64,000 bases of DNA from Pegoplata infirma (taxonomy: Eukaryota > Arthropoda > Insecta > Diptera > Anthomyiidae): the NCBI GenBank assembly GCA_963921195.1, contig OY992537.1, positions 94,942,736 through 95,006,735 on the forward strand, written 5' to 3'. The notes beneath the pieces are model-generated. The model ran no database searches. It was not told the origin of the DNA and was given only the letters and a program-made list of their open reading frames with translations. The translations under genes were made by a program, and so were the position numbers. This document shows positions 44,001 to 52,157 of this stretch, piece by piece; the stretch's first letter is position 1, and every line of letters begins with the position of its first letter.

Positions 44001-44185
44001 TTAATTTCTACCTTGAATTCACTTTCCAATTCCATTAAATTATCATATTGTTGGATATTTTCAATTTTAACTTTATAAACTTTATAATTATCGTAACGTA
44101 TTTTTTGTTCCTCAGCGGGTATTATAGCTCCTGTAGACACTTGGAGTACAATCGTTAAAACGATTAGCTGTTTAAGGCTAATCAT
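29015..44185 (-). CDS. zinc carboxypeptidase, family M14A, procarboxypeptidase with predicted acidic-residue specificity (425 aa, 6 exons)
   Basis: Exons on -: 44185-44012, 43929-43793, 38601-38220, 37636-37543, 37478-37182, 29208-29015 (TAA at 29017-29015). All borders are GT/AG and the phases join cleanly. A signal peptide (residues 1-~19) and a ~90-residue propeptide (IRYDNYKVYKVKI...) precede the catalytic domain. Visible active-site residues are zinc ligands H180 and E183 in NIHAREW, H309 in SLHSYGQ, the substrate-binding LNRNFD, WRKSR, the Tyr248 equivalent Y362 (its codon is split by the last intron) and the catalytic ELRDKG (E385). The residue equivalent to bovine CPA 255 is K369, which predicts cleavage of C-terminal Glu/Asp. 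It is probably a secreted gut protease activated by removal of the propeptide. The last intron is 8 kb and filled with repeats, including a LINE. An extra intron after SHEV is absent from the paralogue at 52158. Confidence 0.9.
29450..30170 (+). repeat. fragments of the CTAGCTG... and GATACAGGTCGC repeats
   Basis: AAACTAGCTGGACCCGGTCC and AAATCGGTTCAGCCGTTTTT correspond to the repeat at 5884-8032. From about 29930, GGGTATAATGAGTTTGTGCT and CGATACAGGTCGCAATTTTC match the pieces at 34030-34240 and 9490-9660. No coding sequence. Confidence 0.6.
30173..31353. repeat. ACACTCAAAA repeat with partial tandem duplication
   Basis: A complete copy runs from ACACTCAAAAAAATACGTTA (30173) to TTTTTTTTGAGTGTA (about 31052). 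The last ~300 bp, from CTCAAAAACTAAGCAAGGTA, are then repeated (31053-31353). Each half includes GGGTCCGAACCCAATGG. The open frames at 30697-30900 and 31162-31356 are repeat-derived. Confidence 0.65.
31531..32371. mobile_element. hAT-type element, 841 bp, exact 8-bp duplication CTTGCTAC
   Basis: TIR TAGAGTTGTCAA at the left is inverted as TTGACAACTCTA at the right. CTTGCTAC flanks it on both sides (31523-31530, 32372-32379). Both arms contain ATTCGATTAATCGAT-type palindromic words. Inserted in its middle (about 31672-32230) is an ATACCCTCC repeat with GATGTCCGTTTGTCCGTCCG. Non-autonomous. Confidence 0.85.
32791..33969. mobile_element. TA-flanked TIR element (1.18 kb) nested in an older repeat
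   Basis: Ends CACAGTG... and ...CACTGTG are flanked by TA (32789-32790, 33970-33971). Inverted similarity extends about 130 bp, through AGTTGACA, TATAACAAAACCC/CATAACAAAACCC and TTTTAGTTCAGCGCTA. Both flanks belong to one copy of the 5884-type repeat (CGCCCCTTTGTCTGATCACG before, GCTCGGTTAGTACTA after), so the insertion split that copy. A GTATCGCCG-rich core lies at 33390-33680 (separate entry). Confidence 0.8.
33110..33725. repeat. inner repeat with GTATCGCCG-rich core
   Basis: Flanked by GCACAGAAAAAATTTTAAAC and, inverted, AACAATTTTTTGTGTGTGTGC (21 nt; core CAATTTTTTGTGTG). The centre (33400-33670) is markedly more GC-rich than its surroundings and repeats CGATA, GTATCG, CGCCGG and CGGCGATA words in both orientations. 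A distant relative of the flank is at 44690-44830. Open frames on both strands here are shadows of the palindromic words. Confidence 0.5.
34311..37079 (-). mobile_element. 5'-truncated RNase H-bearing LINE (Loa/I-like), - copy
   Basis: A 463-codon frame (37079-35688) carries the reverse transcriptase: DFRPISLSSFLLKTMER, TMVAFLDIEGAFNNV, GTPQGGVHSPLLWN, the intact catalytic AYADDVAIAV and KYLGVFLDRKLNF. It continues after frame changes near 35700, 35580 and 35290 into RNase H (34411-35295; FYTDGSRLHERVGFGVY, YTDSQAAVKSL, GHRNIPGNCKADELA) and a C-terminal CRSCMDEEELETIEHFICHC zinc-knuckle-like motif. The endonuclease is missing. The 3' end on - is ACTTACAACCTAACCTAACC, a short (CCTAA)n-like tail. 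It lies in the host intron in the same orientation as the carboxypeptidase gene. Confidence 0.9.
37637..38219 (-). other. intron 3 of the - carboxypeptidase (583 bp)
   Basis: Bounded by GTAAGT (38219) and TTTTAG (37637). It falls between SHEV and NRMWRKSR. The + paralogue is continuous at this point (HHVERLWRKNR), so one gene gained or the other lost it. No repeat ends recognised inside. Confidence 0.75.
38797..39345 (+). mobile_element. complete ATACCCTCC element with GACR/GTCY core
   Basis: Starts near TTTTAAATTCGGCTGTGCCG, then ATACCCTCCAAATTG; ends GGTTGGAGGGTATAAAAA. It contains ACAGACAGACGGACGGACAG, the (GTCY)n proto-microsatellite seen on the other strand, and a run of 14 G near 38877. 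Other copies: 60713-61322 and 31672-32230 (inverted), fragments at 1-77, 5655, 37085 and 45090-45310. This fits the dipteran mini-me/DINE-like description; assignment is inference. Confidence 0.7.
39487..40025. mobile_element. TIR element with repeated GGGGCACATTCGCC motif
   Basis: GGGGCACATTCGCCA (39487-39501) is exactly inverted as TGGCGAATGTGCCCC (40011-40025). The same word recurs internally at least six times in both orientations, sometimes as the palindrome GTGCCCCATGGGGCAC-like TACCCCATGGGGCACAT. The open frame at 39461-39832 is a product of these words. Confidence 0.65.
40590..41500. repeat. two dispersed repeat fragments
   Basis: 40590-40890 shares TTGGTAAAATGGGATTACGA and TTACCTCCATTTTT with the repeat at 43488-43720. 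40980-41500 is an inverted copy of the ACACTCAAAA repeat (TTTCGCTCTACCTTGCTTAG, TTTACCGAGATATGAGCAT), with GGGTGAAGACCCCATT repeated three times near 41005-41055. Confidence 0.55.
41680..42293. mobile_element. pogo/Tc1-like MITE with CGGTTATAACGA termini (614 bp)
   Basis: Left end CATTCGAACCCGGTTATAAC, right end inverted CAGTCAAACTCGGTTATAAC, flanked by TA (41678-41679, 42294-42295). The word TTCGTTATAACCGAG is repeated in tandem at the right end (about five times from 42140). TA duplication and CAGT-type ends suggest the Tc1/mariner/pogo superfamily. Confidence 0.7.
42330..43470. repeat. inverted repeat with TAGCCGTTTTTCGAAGTTAG arms
   Basis: GCTAGCCGTTTTTCGAAGTT at 42414 with ATTCGCGATATTCGC recurs inverted at 43105-43165, and a diverged direct copy is at about 42690-42760. 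The interior is dominated by TTTTTCGCGAAAAA words. 43180-43345 holds a diverged tandem duplication (AACTGTTAAACAAAAACAA, GACCGATTGAACTAGA). No coding sequence. Confidence 0.5.
43488..43720. repeat. short repeat with TTGTAAAATTACAA words
   Basis: From ACACTAAAAAAAAACTTGTA to GTTTTTTTTTGTGTGTAG. Shared with 4665-4735 and 40590-40890. It sits just inside intron 2 of the carboxypeptidase. Confidence 0.5.
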
Positions 44186-44242
44186 TTTGTAATTTTAAAT
44201 TTTCTTTGTACCGAAACCTTTTACCACAGTTACCAAATTGCT

Positions 44243-44250
44243 ACTGAATT
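44243..44250 (-). promoter_or_regulatory. candidate initiator (TCAGTA) of the - carboxypeptidase
   Basis: On -, TTCAGTAG lies about 60 nt before the ATG at 44185 and fits the arthropod initiator TCAGT. No TATA box is visible about 30 nt upstream. Weak evidence. Confidence 0.3.
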
Positions 44251-46377
44251 TCACTAATTAAATTCAATGGTTCTTAACATAATTGTCGGGTAGTTTTGTT
44301 TCATTTTTGCAAAATGACTGCTTTCGTTCGACCCATAATAATTGATTATAATTTTCTATTGCCTTTAAAAGTACCCGTATTTTAGCTAATTTAGATTACA
44401 ATAAATATAACTTTTACTACTCTAAAGAAGTGTTTACATTATACCAGTGAGTCGTTTTACTTTCGATGATTTTTATATTGGATTTTCTTGTAGCATAATT
44501 TTAGGCACTTTATAAATATTGATATGATTGTTTAAAAAGCGAAAAAAAACTCACAAATAACAAATTACACTGTTGAGCAAATGAAGAGAAATTCTCATTT
44601 CGATTAGTTAAAATACAAGAATTAAATAAATTTTGACCTCCAGCCTTTCAAATTTTTCTATCATGTACCATTTACAAAAAGAATTGAAACCAAATTTTAA
44701 TCACAAAAACCGTGGTTTCAATTAATTTTTTAATCGAAACTCCTCCGATGAAAAAAATTGTTATATCAATCATCAAATTGTAGGTGATTAATTGATTTTT
44801 TTTTTTTTCAATTAAACACTTTTTCGATTTTGATCACAAATTTAATAAATTTTTGTATTTAAAGTCAATCAACACAACGTTTGTTTTCCATCACGATAAA
44901 ATACACCAAAGTCATCTAATATGATATACAGTTAAGCTTAACTGTGCGATTCACTATCTCGGTCGAGGTGAGTGACTACAAAATGTGCAAAAACAAAAAA
45001 CTCACATTTGTTTTTGTTTTACGTACAAAATTTATAGTCACTCACTTTGTATGACATACTGAATCGGGGCATAAAATTACAAAATTTTATCATTATGTGT
45101 ATTTTTTTAAATCCACGCCCTCAAAAGGGGCGGGACAATAAATACCGACATTTTTTAATCCCCTGGGTTCAAATGCAACATTTTTAACTTTTCTTGCACA
45201 AAAATGTTTAGTTTATTTAACAAAAATACAAAAAAACATTTTTTTAGAGGTTGGTTTAGTTCTTCAAGGAGGAACTTTTTCCCCCTGGTCCGATTTTTCC
45301 CATACTGGAGTTGAAGATTATAAAAAAATGTGGGTGAAAATATATATTAAGTTAAAAAAATTGTGTAAAAAAACTGACTTAACCAAATTTGAGTAAGAAA
45401 AATTTGAGTGAAAAAAATTGAGTAAAAATATGTGTAAAAAATGTGGATTAAAAAAAAATACGTTGAAAAAATTTGATTAAACAAAAAATTTGAGTAAAAA
45501 AAAATTTGAGTAAAAAAAATTTTAGCAAAAAAAAATTTAAGTGAAAAAAAATTTGAGTAAAAAAAAATTGTGAGTAAAAAAAAATTGTGAGTAAAAAAAT
45601 TTTTGAGTAAAAAAAAATTTTGTGAGTAAAAAAAATTTTGAGTAAAAAAAATTTAAGCATAAAAAAATGAGTGAAAAAATTGAGTAAAAAAAATTAGCGA
45701 AAAAAATTTTGTGTAAAAAAAAAAAATTTTTGTAAAAAAAAAATGATGAGTGAAAATGTTTATGTAAAAAAAATGCTTTTTTCCCCGAGAGGATACTATA
45801 GTCGAAATTTCTTATTTCTAGGACCATAAGTACAAGAGATACAAAATGTACCAAATTGCCCTATTTCTCCCTTTTCCCCCTTTGAAGAGGAATTTTCAAA
45901 AAAATACTTTCTTCAGAATGTTATATCTGCAAATTTATCAAATTGTACGTTTCCCCCCCCCCCCCTTTTGGCCCCCCTAGAAACTGGAATTTTCAAAAAA
46001 AAATTAATTTTTCAAAATGTTACTTCCGCGAGAGGGTCCTATATTAAAAAAAAGGCGAAATTTTCAAAATTTTACTTTTTTCCAAATGTTATTTCCGTGA
46101 GAGGATCCTGGAGTCCAAAATTCGAGTTTCTGGGAGCATTTGCTTAGAAGAAGATACAAAATTTATTAATTTGCCCTATTTCCCCCTTTACCTAAAGGGG
46201 GCGAAATTTTCAAAAAATAATTTTTTCAGAATGTTATTTCCGCAAAGTGCCATTTTCCCCCCTTCATCCTTCCTCCCCCTTAAAAGCAGAATTTTCAAAA
46301 TATTAAATATTACTTTTTTCAAAATGTTAATTCCGCGAGAGGATCCTAAAGTCCCAAATTCTGGGAGCATTTGTTTA
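44251..46377. other. divergent intergenic region, repeats only
   Basis: Between the two carboxypeptidases. 45090-45310 holds ATACCCTCC-family fragments (AGGTTGGTTTAGTTCTTCAA). 45340-45775 is a TTTGAGTAAAAAAAA simple repeat (frames on - here are artefacts). 45782-46376 holds about six diverged units with CCGCGAGAGGATCCT and GCCCTATTTCCCCCTTTTCC, continued at 50760-50970. 44251-44900 has no feature I recognise beyond the promoter side of the - gene. Confidence 0.6.
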
Positions 46378-46929
46378 CACTCTAAAAAATCCTTGTAAAA
46401 ATACTACTATAAAGTGGGTAATTTTTTATGTAAAATGACACACAACGCCTAAAATTGAGCACCAAGTGTTTAAAATTTTAGTTTACACACAAAAATTTTA
46501 ATATTACGCACATTATATAGTATTTTATGAATTTATAAATATTTTTATAAAATTATAAACACAAAAATTTTAAAATTACACATTTAATGTTTATTGTAAA
46601 CATTTAGTGTTTAATTTTTGATATTAAACATTAAATGCGTAATGTTCAACAATTTTAAAATTGTCAAAATAAAATAAAAAGAAAAATATAATCAGAAAAT
46701 TTTGTTGTGCTCGCAATTAAACTTAAATAACGCGAAAAACTCATAAAATAAAAAGAAATATAGTTAAAAAAAAGTGAAAATATTAACCAATAGTTTCAAA
46801 ATTTAAATGCAACGTAAAATTTTTAAGAAGCTATAGTATACTGTTAATTGCTTGTTTTTCTTAAAGATTTGCAATTATAAATCAGAAAGGTAAGTACCAC
46901 AAATGACTTTTGAATTATTCTTTACAAAA

Positions 46930-48845
46930 ATGTCTGGATACAAGAATCTGAGAATATTTTTTATAAGGAAAAAGGTTTTTCAGATTATGAGAATTTATCT
47001 ACAGAAAAAAATGTTTTAAGTCCTAACCAGATTCTGGGAATATTTCAATAAAAGTTTTTAGATTCTTACAGATTTTTTAGATTCTGAAAACTTTTCTATA
47101 GAAAAAATATCTCAGATTCTAAGAATTTTTTATAGAAAAAAAATATCAGATTCTGAGAAATATTTTATAAAAAAAAAATATATCAGACTCGGAGAAATTT
47201 TCTATAGAAAAAAATATATCAGATTCTGAGAAATTTTCTATAGAAAAAATATATCAGATTCTGTAAAATGTTCTATAGAAAAAATATATCAGATTCTGAG
47301 AAATTTTCTATAGAAAAAATGTATCAGATTCTAAGAATTTTTCTATAGAAAAAACAAATCATATTCTGAGAATTTTTCTCTAGAAACAATATCTCAGATT
47401 CTAAGAATTTTCCTATAAAATTAATATCTCAAATTTTAAGAATTTTTCTATAGAAAAAATAATTCAAATTCTTATATTTTGTCTATAGAATATATATCAC
47501 AGATTCTTCTGTTTTGTCTATAGAAAAAATACATCAGATTCTAAAAATTTTTCTATAGAAAAATTCATTAGATACTGAGAATTTTTCTATAGAAAAACTT
47601 TATTAGATTCTGAGAATTTTTGTATATAAAAAAATATCTTAGATTTTAAGATTTTTTCTGAAGAAAAAATATTTTAGATTCAAAATTTATATCAGATTCA
47701 GAAAAATTTTTTATAGAAAAAATATATCAGATTCTGAGCAATTTTCTATAAAAAAATAAATCAAATTCAGTGAAATATTCTACAGAAAAAATATATCAGA
47801 TTCTGAAAAATTTTTCTATAAAAAAAACAAATCAGATTCTTAGAATTTTTCTATAGAATGAATATCTCAGATTCTAAGAATTTTTCTATAGAAAAAAAGT
47901 ACCTCAGATTCTAGGAATTTTAATATAGAAAAACATATCTTCGAATCTGAAAATTTTTCTATTACAAAATATCTTAGATTCTGAGAATTTTTGAGCAGAA
48001 AATTATTTCAGATTCCGAAAATTTTTTAATTTTCCAAGATTTTGAAAAAATATATCAGATTCTGAGAATTTTTCTATAGAAAACCTATCTCAGATTCTGT
48101 GAGTTTTTCTATAGAAAAAATATTTTAGATTCTGAGAATTTTTCTATAGAAAAAATATCTCAGATACTGAGAATTTTTCAATAGATAAAATCTCTCAGAT
48201 TCTGAGAATTTTCTATAGCAAAAATATCTCAGGTTATGAGAATTTTTCTATAAAAAATAATATCTCAGATTCTGAGAATTTTTCTATAGAAAAATATCTC
48301 AGATTCTGAGGATTTTTCTATAGAAATAATATCGCAGATTCTGAGAAGTTTTCTACATAAAAAAATATCTTAGGTTCTGAGAATTTTTCCATAAAAAAAT
48401 ATCTTAGATTCATGGAATTTTTTTATAGAAAAAATATATCAAATTCTGATAATATCATAGATTATTATATTTTTCTATTAAAAAATTTCAAATTCTAAGA
48501 ATTTTTCTATAGCAAAATATCTCAGATTTTAAGAAATTTTTTATGGAAAAAATGGCTCCGATTCTGACATGTTTTCTATAGAAAAAATAAATTCTTAAAT
48601 TTTTTCTATACAAAATATACTTATAAGATTGTGAGAATTTTTCTATAGCAAAATATCTCAAATTCTTAGAAATTTTTTAAGGAAAAAATGTCTCAGGTTA
48701 TGACATGTTTTGTATAGAAATATTATATTGGATTCTGAGAATTTTTCTATAGAAAAAATTTCTCAGGTTCTGAGAATTATCTATACAGCAATTTCTCAGA
48801 TTCTGAAAATATTCTCTTGTATAGTTAAAATATCAGAAATATCTC
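46930..48845. repeat. ~38-bp minisatellite with palindromic TTTTTCTATAGAAAAA core
   Basis: About fifty diverged units by length, each CAGATTCTGAGAA then TTTTTCTATAGAAAAAATAT. The core CTATAG with flanking T/A runs is a perfect palindrome. The same unit appears in smaller arrays at 5461-5640, 12525-12640, 15655-15930, 16950-17210 and 62200-63310. Confidence 0.9.
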
Positions 48846-48888
48846 GTAAATAATGTGAAAATTTTTATACTTGCAGTTTAAGACAACA

Positions 48889-49953
48889 ATTGAATAGTTC
48901 ATGCGAATAAAGACGAATAGACCATTTGTAGAATTTTACAGGGGACAATAAAAACGCAGGAAACGGTTAAAAAATAATATTTTTGTCAACTTTTTTGTAT
49001 TAGCTTAAAGTTTTAAGTCACATCTACCTATATACAAAATTTTAGTAAGGTATTCAAAAGAGAACTTGCCAAAAATTGGACTTAAATTTTTTGCTTAAAT
49101 GGAAAAAGGGCGAATATCCAAAAAAATGTATTGTAATTTGAATAAAAATGTGTTATTTTGCAGCAGATTTTGACTACATTTTCACGAGACTTGCAAAACT
49201 TGACGAACTATGGTTGGTATTTGTTTGTAACACTTTAAGGACTTCGAGGATACACTATTTAAGGATTGCAAGGACATGCAAAAAAAAAAAAAAATTTTTA
49301 ATTTTTTTTAATATTCCTGCCTTTTGATGCAGTAGTAATTCTTTATGACACAATACATTTTTAGAAATTATAATATTAACCCTTGACTGCATATTACGAT
49401 GTAACATAAAAGGACGTGAAAAAATGTTTGTTTTTTATTCCTGACATTGGATGCACTATTAACACTAATTTCTTTGTATGTGCTAAGATTGTTTTTTTTG
49501 TGTACAATTTCAAATTTTAGCTAATATCAATTTTAAACTCGCAGCTAAATAATTTTTATATAATATTTTGTTAAGGATGGATATTCGCCCTTTTTGCTTT
49601 CCACACTTTAAAGTCTTATAACTTAAGAACGGTAAAATTTTTTGCCAATATAATAAGTGTGGTTTGTTCCTCGTAATGTTCTTTTAACACATTGTTACCG
49701 AAAGTAAAATTTTTGTATGTTTTTGTGTTGTATTTAATCAAAATTGTGCGTTAGTTCACTCCCAATTTAAACAAAAATATAAAAATATACGAATTATTGC
49801 ACTTTTAAAGTCATTTTTTTAGCCTTAAAAGTCAAAATTTCCCCAAAATTTCTGCATAGGATTGTAGGGCTCTGCTAATAAAATGCATTTATGCAAAAAA
49901 ACGTGTTTGCGAAAAAGTGGTCTATTCGTCCTTATTCGCATGAACTATTCAAT
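48889..49953. mobile_element. nested TIR element with TTGAATAGTTCATGCGAATA ends
   Basis: TTGAATAGTTCATGCGAATA followed by AGACGAATAGACCA at the left is inverted at the right (49912-49953) with one mismatch, giving a TIR of about 33 bp. A second inverted pair lies inside (AAAAGGGCGAATATCC near 49105, GGATATTCGCCCTTTTT near 49580). Non-coding. Confidence 0.75.
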
Positions 49954-50684
49954 TAATGATTAGAAAAGTCCAACGAAAAAAATTGTTTAAAAAACAGAAG
50001 ACTCATAAAAAATATGTATGTTCATACTTCTCTAGAGAAGAAGGTACTAATGGGCGAAAAGGCGGATATAATAGAACAGCATATGCAAGTGGCTCTTGTT
50101 TATTTACATATAACATTTTATATCCTGCTGAAATCTGTCAGACGATGGATTTTATTTTTTAATCCTATCTCCAAAAATTTGAGAGACAAACAAATATTAA
50201 TAATGTTCAAAAAATAAGTTCTTTAATTAACCAAATTTTATCGTTCATATACTTATTGTAACATGTTATTTTTCTTTTGTTATTGATCTTTTGTTTTTAT
50301 TACGAATTTTATAAACACAAAAAAAAGTTGCATTTAAATTATAATTTACGAATATTATATTTAACTATTATACAAAATTTAAGTTTAGCTTAAATAAAAA
50401 CTATGAAAATCATAAAAAATGCATTTTTGGTTTTACTTTTTTATAGGAATACAAATTTTTGAAGGTTGATAAAAATCAAACACTTTAAATGTAAAAGAAA
50501 ACATTTAAGATTCAATTTTGAACATTTTATATCTATTTTTGAGCACAAATAAGCTAAAATTACACATTTTGTGTGTACTGCCATAGAATTTTGAAAGCAG
50601 TTAACTTATTGGTTTACACACAAAATGTTTATTAGTTGTACACACTTTGTGTGCAAATGTTGAAATTTAAACACATTGAGTATT

Positions 50685-50734
50685 TTTACCCACTTTATTG
50701 TAGGAGAACAGTTACCTACAATAAAGTGGGTAAA
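50685..50734. repeat. perfect 20-bp hairpin at the right end of the 4.4-kb element
   Basis: TTTACCCACTTTATTGTAGG and CCTACAATAAAGTGGGTAAA are exact reverse complements separated by 10 nt. Confidence 0.9.
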
Positions 50735-50758
50735 TTTCAACAAAAATTTATAAGAGTG

Positions 50759-51400
50759 TAGAAAAAGATAACAAAATTTACCAATTTGCCCTATATCACC
50801 CTTTTCCCCGTTGCAAGCGGAATTTTCAAAAAATATTTTTTTAGAATGTTATTTCCGCGAGAGGATCCTAGAGTCAAAATACACAATTCCCGAAATGGTG
50901 CTATTTTTCACCTTTTCCCCTCTTAACGCATCGAAATTTCCAAAAAACCCTACATTCCAAATTTTAAGTCTCAAGCTTCAGCGGTTTGGACTACCAATCA
51001 GTCGGCCAGTTACCATACTCTTTTATGTATATTGAATAACATGCCAGTCCGGAACTTCGCTACCGGTGAAATTGAATAACGGATAAAAGAAGAATCAGGA
51101 TTAGAGTCCCCATTAATAAAATTCTCTCCTACGCGTAGGGGAATCAAATAAAAATTCATGTGTTGGAGTCCCGTTAGAGAGTGGTGGTAAGGAGTAGGTT
51201 TATTCAGCAGAAATGCTGGGGCGTGAAAATTAATGGGGATCAGCTTACATTGCACTCCTCCAGGAGCCTCTCCGAAGAAATTGTGAGTCTTTTTGTTTTT
51301 TTACCCCTTTACGGTTACATTGCTCTATTTATTTTGACACCCCAACATTTCTTCTGAATAAACCTATTACTTACTTCTCAAATTAGAGATCAAATGAAGT
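50759..51400. other. tandem-repeat continuation and unrecognised intergenic DNA
   Basis: 50760-50970 resumes the GAGGATCCT repeat. 50990-51300 is somewhat more GC-rich (ATTGCACTCCTCCAGGAGCC), but neither strand gives a frame, domain or splice structure that I recognise; the small - frame at 51010-51255 is unsupported. Confidence 0.45.
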
Positions 51401-51404
51401 AAAA

Positions 51405-51905
51405 CTGAATTTACAGTTTTTCATTTCGTGATCCTGTTTCATTTTAAAAGGACTTTAAAGTTTTAAAGAATTACATTATGTATTTTTTTTTATTATTTGT
51501 ACTTATCCTAGGATGCAAATGGTGATGGCATAAAAAAGGGGAGTTTCTCCCCTTATTTGTCCATTTTTATTTTGCCATATCAGGATAAAAGGATGTGAAT
51601 AACGTCCTTTGAAAACTTAATCAAAATATTTTGTTGGCAGTTTTGAATGATATTGAAGGATAAAGTGTTGAAAGGACGTAACTTACCTCCCTTTTCCTGA
51701 TATGTAAAAAATAATAAATAAGGAAAGTTAGAGGAGATCCTCCTCTTTCATTTGCCATTACTAGTGGCAGCCTAGGACAAATACAAATATTAAAAAATAT
51801 TTTATAATATTTAATCCTCGAAGACTTTGAAGTCCTTTTAAAAGGAAACAGGATCACGAAATTAAAAACTCTAAATGCAGTTTTACCACATTTAGTCTTT
51901 AGTTT
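51405..51905. mobile_element. ~500-bp fold-back element
   Basis: CATTTCGTGATCCTGTTTC with TTTTAAAAGGACTT on the left is inverted as GAAACAGGATCACGAAATT and AAGTCCTTTTAAAA on the right. Inner pairs include GGGGAGTTTCTCCCC/GAGGAGATCCTCCTC and TATCAGGAAAA-like words. The flank 51905-51970 (CCAGTTCGTGTTAAACGA, GTCGGACGGTG) matches 690-755 inverted, linking it to the CTCGAG fold-back family. Confidence 0.6.
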
Positions 51906-52090
51906 CAAACGTTTATTATCCAGTTCGTGTTAAACGACTTTTTTTTTATTTTTGTCGGACGGTGTTATCAAAAATTGTTATTATCGTCAACATAATAATA
52001 ATCATAATTTAAGCGATAATATTTATGGAATTCATATAAGAATAAGAACTGATATCATAGTATCTAATGTTTAAATAAAAATCAAAAAAA

Positions 52091-52098
52091 TATAAAAA
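52091..52098 (+). promoter_or_regulatory. candidate TATA box of the + carboxypeptidase
   Basis: TATAAAAA lies 67 nt before the ATG. A start about 30 nt downstream would give a leader of roughly 35 nt. In such AT-rich DNA the match has limited weight. Confidence 0.35.
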
Positions 52099-52157
52099 TC
52101 AATATTAAAGAAAGTGAAATTACTCTGATTAAAACACAGTCGATCTCGCGGCTGTTA

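Larger units (their letters stand above)
46378..50758. mobile_element. 4.4-kb TA-flanked element filled with minisatellite
   Basis: It begins CACTCTAAAAAATCC and ends ATAAGAGTG, flanked by TA (46376-46377, 50759-50760). It interrupts the GAGGATCCT tandem repeat: an intact unit reads GGGAGCATTTGCTTAGAAGA at 46131, and the two flanks rejoin to give that sequence minus one TA. Both ends carry ATAAAGTGGGTAA words, and the right end has a 20-bp perfect inverted repeat (50685-50704/50715-50734). The interior has the 38-bp minisatellite and a nested TIR element (48889-49953). No transposase frame. Confidence 0.75.

Noticed and set aside
45448..45854. - strand frames rich in Phe, Leu and Lys
   Set aside because: Product of the TTTGAGTAAAAAAAA simple repeat.
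51010..51255. 81-codon - strand frame in a more GC-rich patch
   Set aside because: No recognisable motif, and it overlaps no plausible splice structure.
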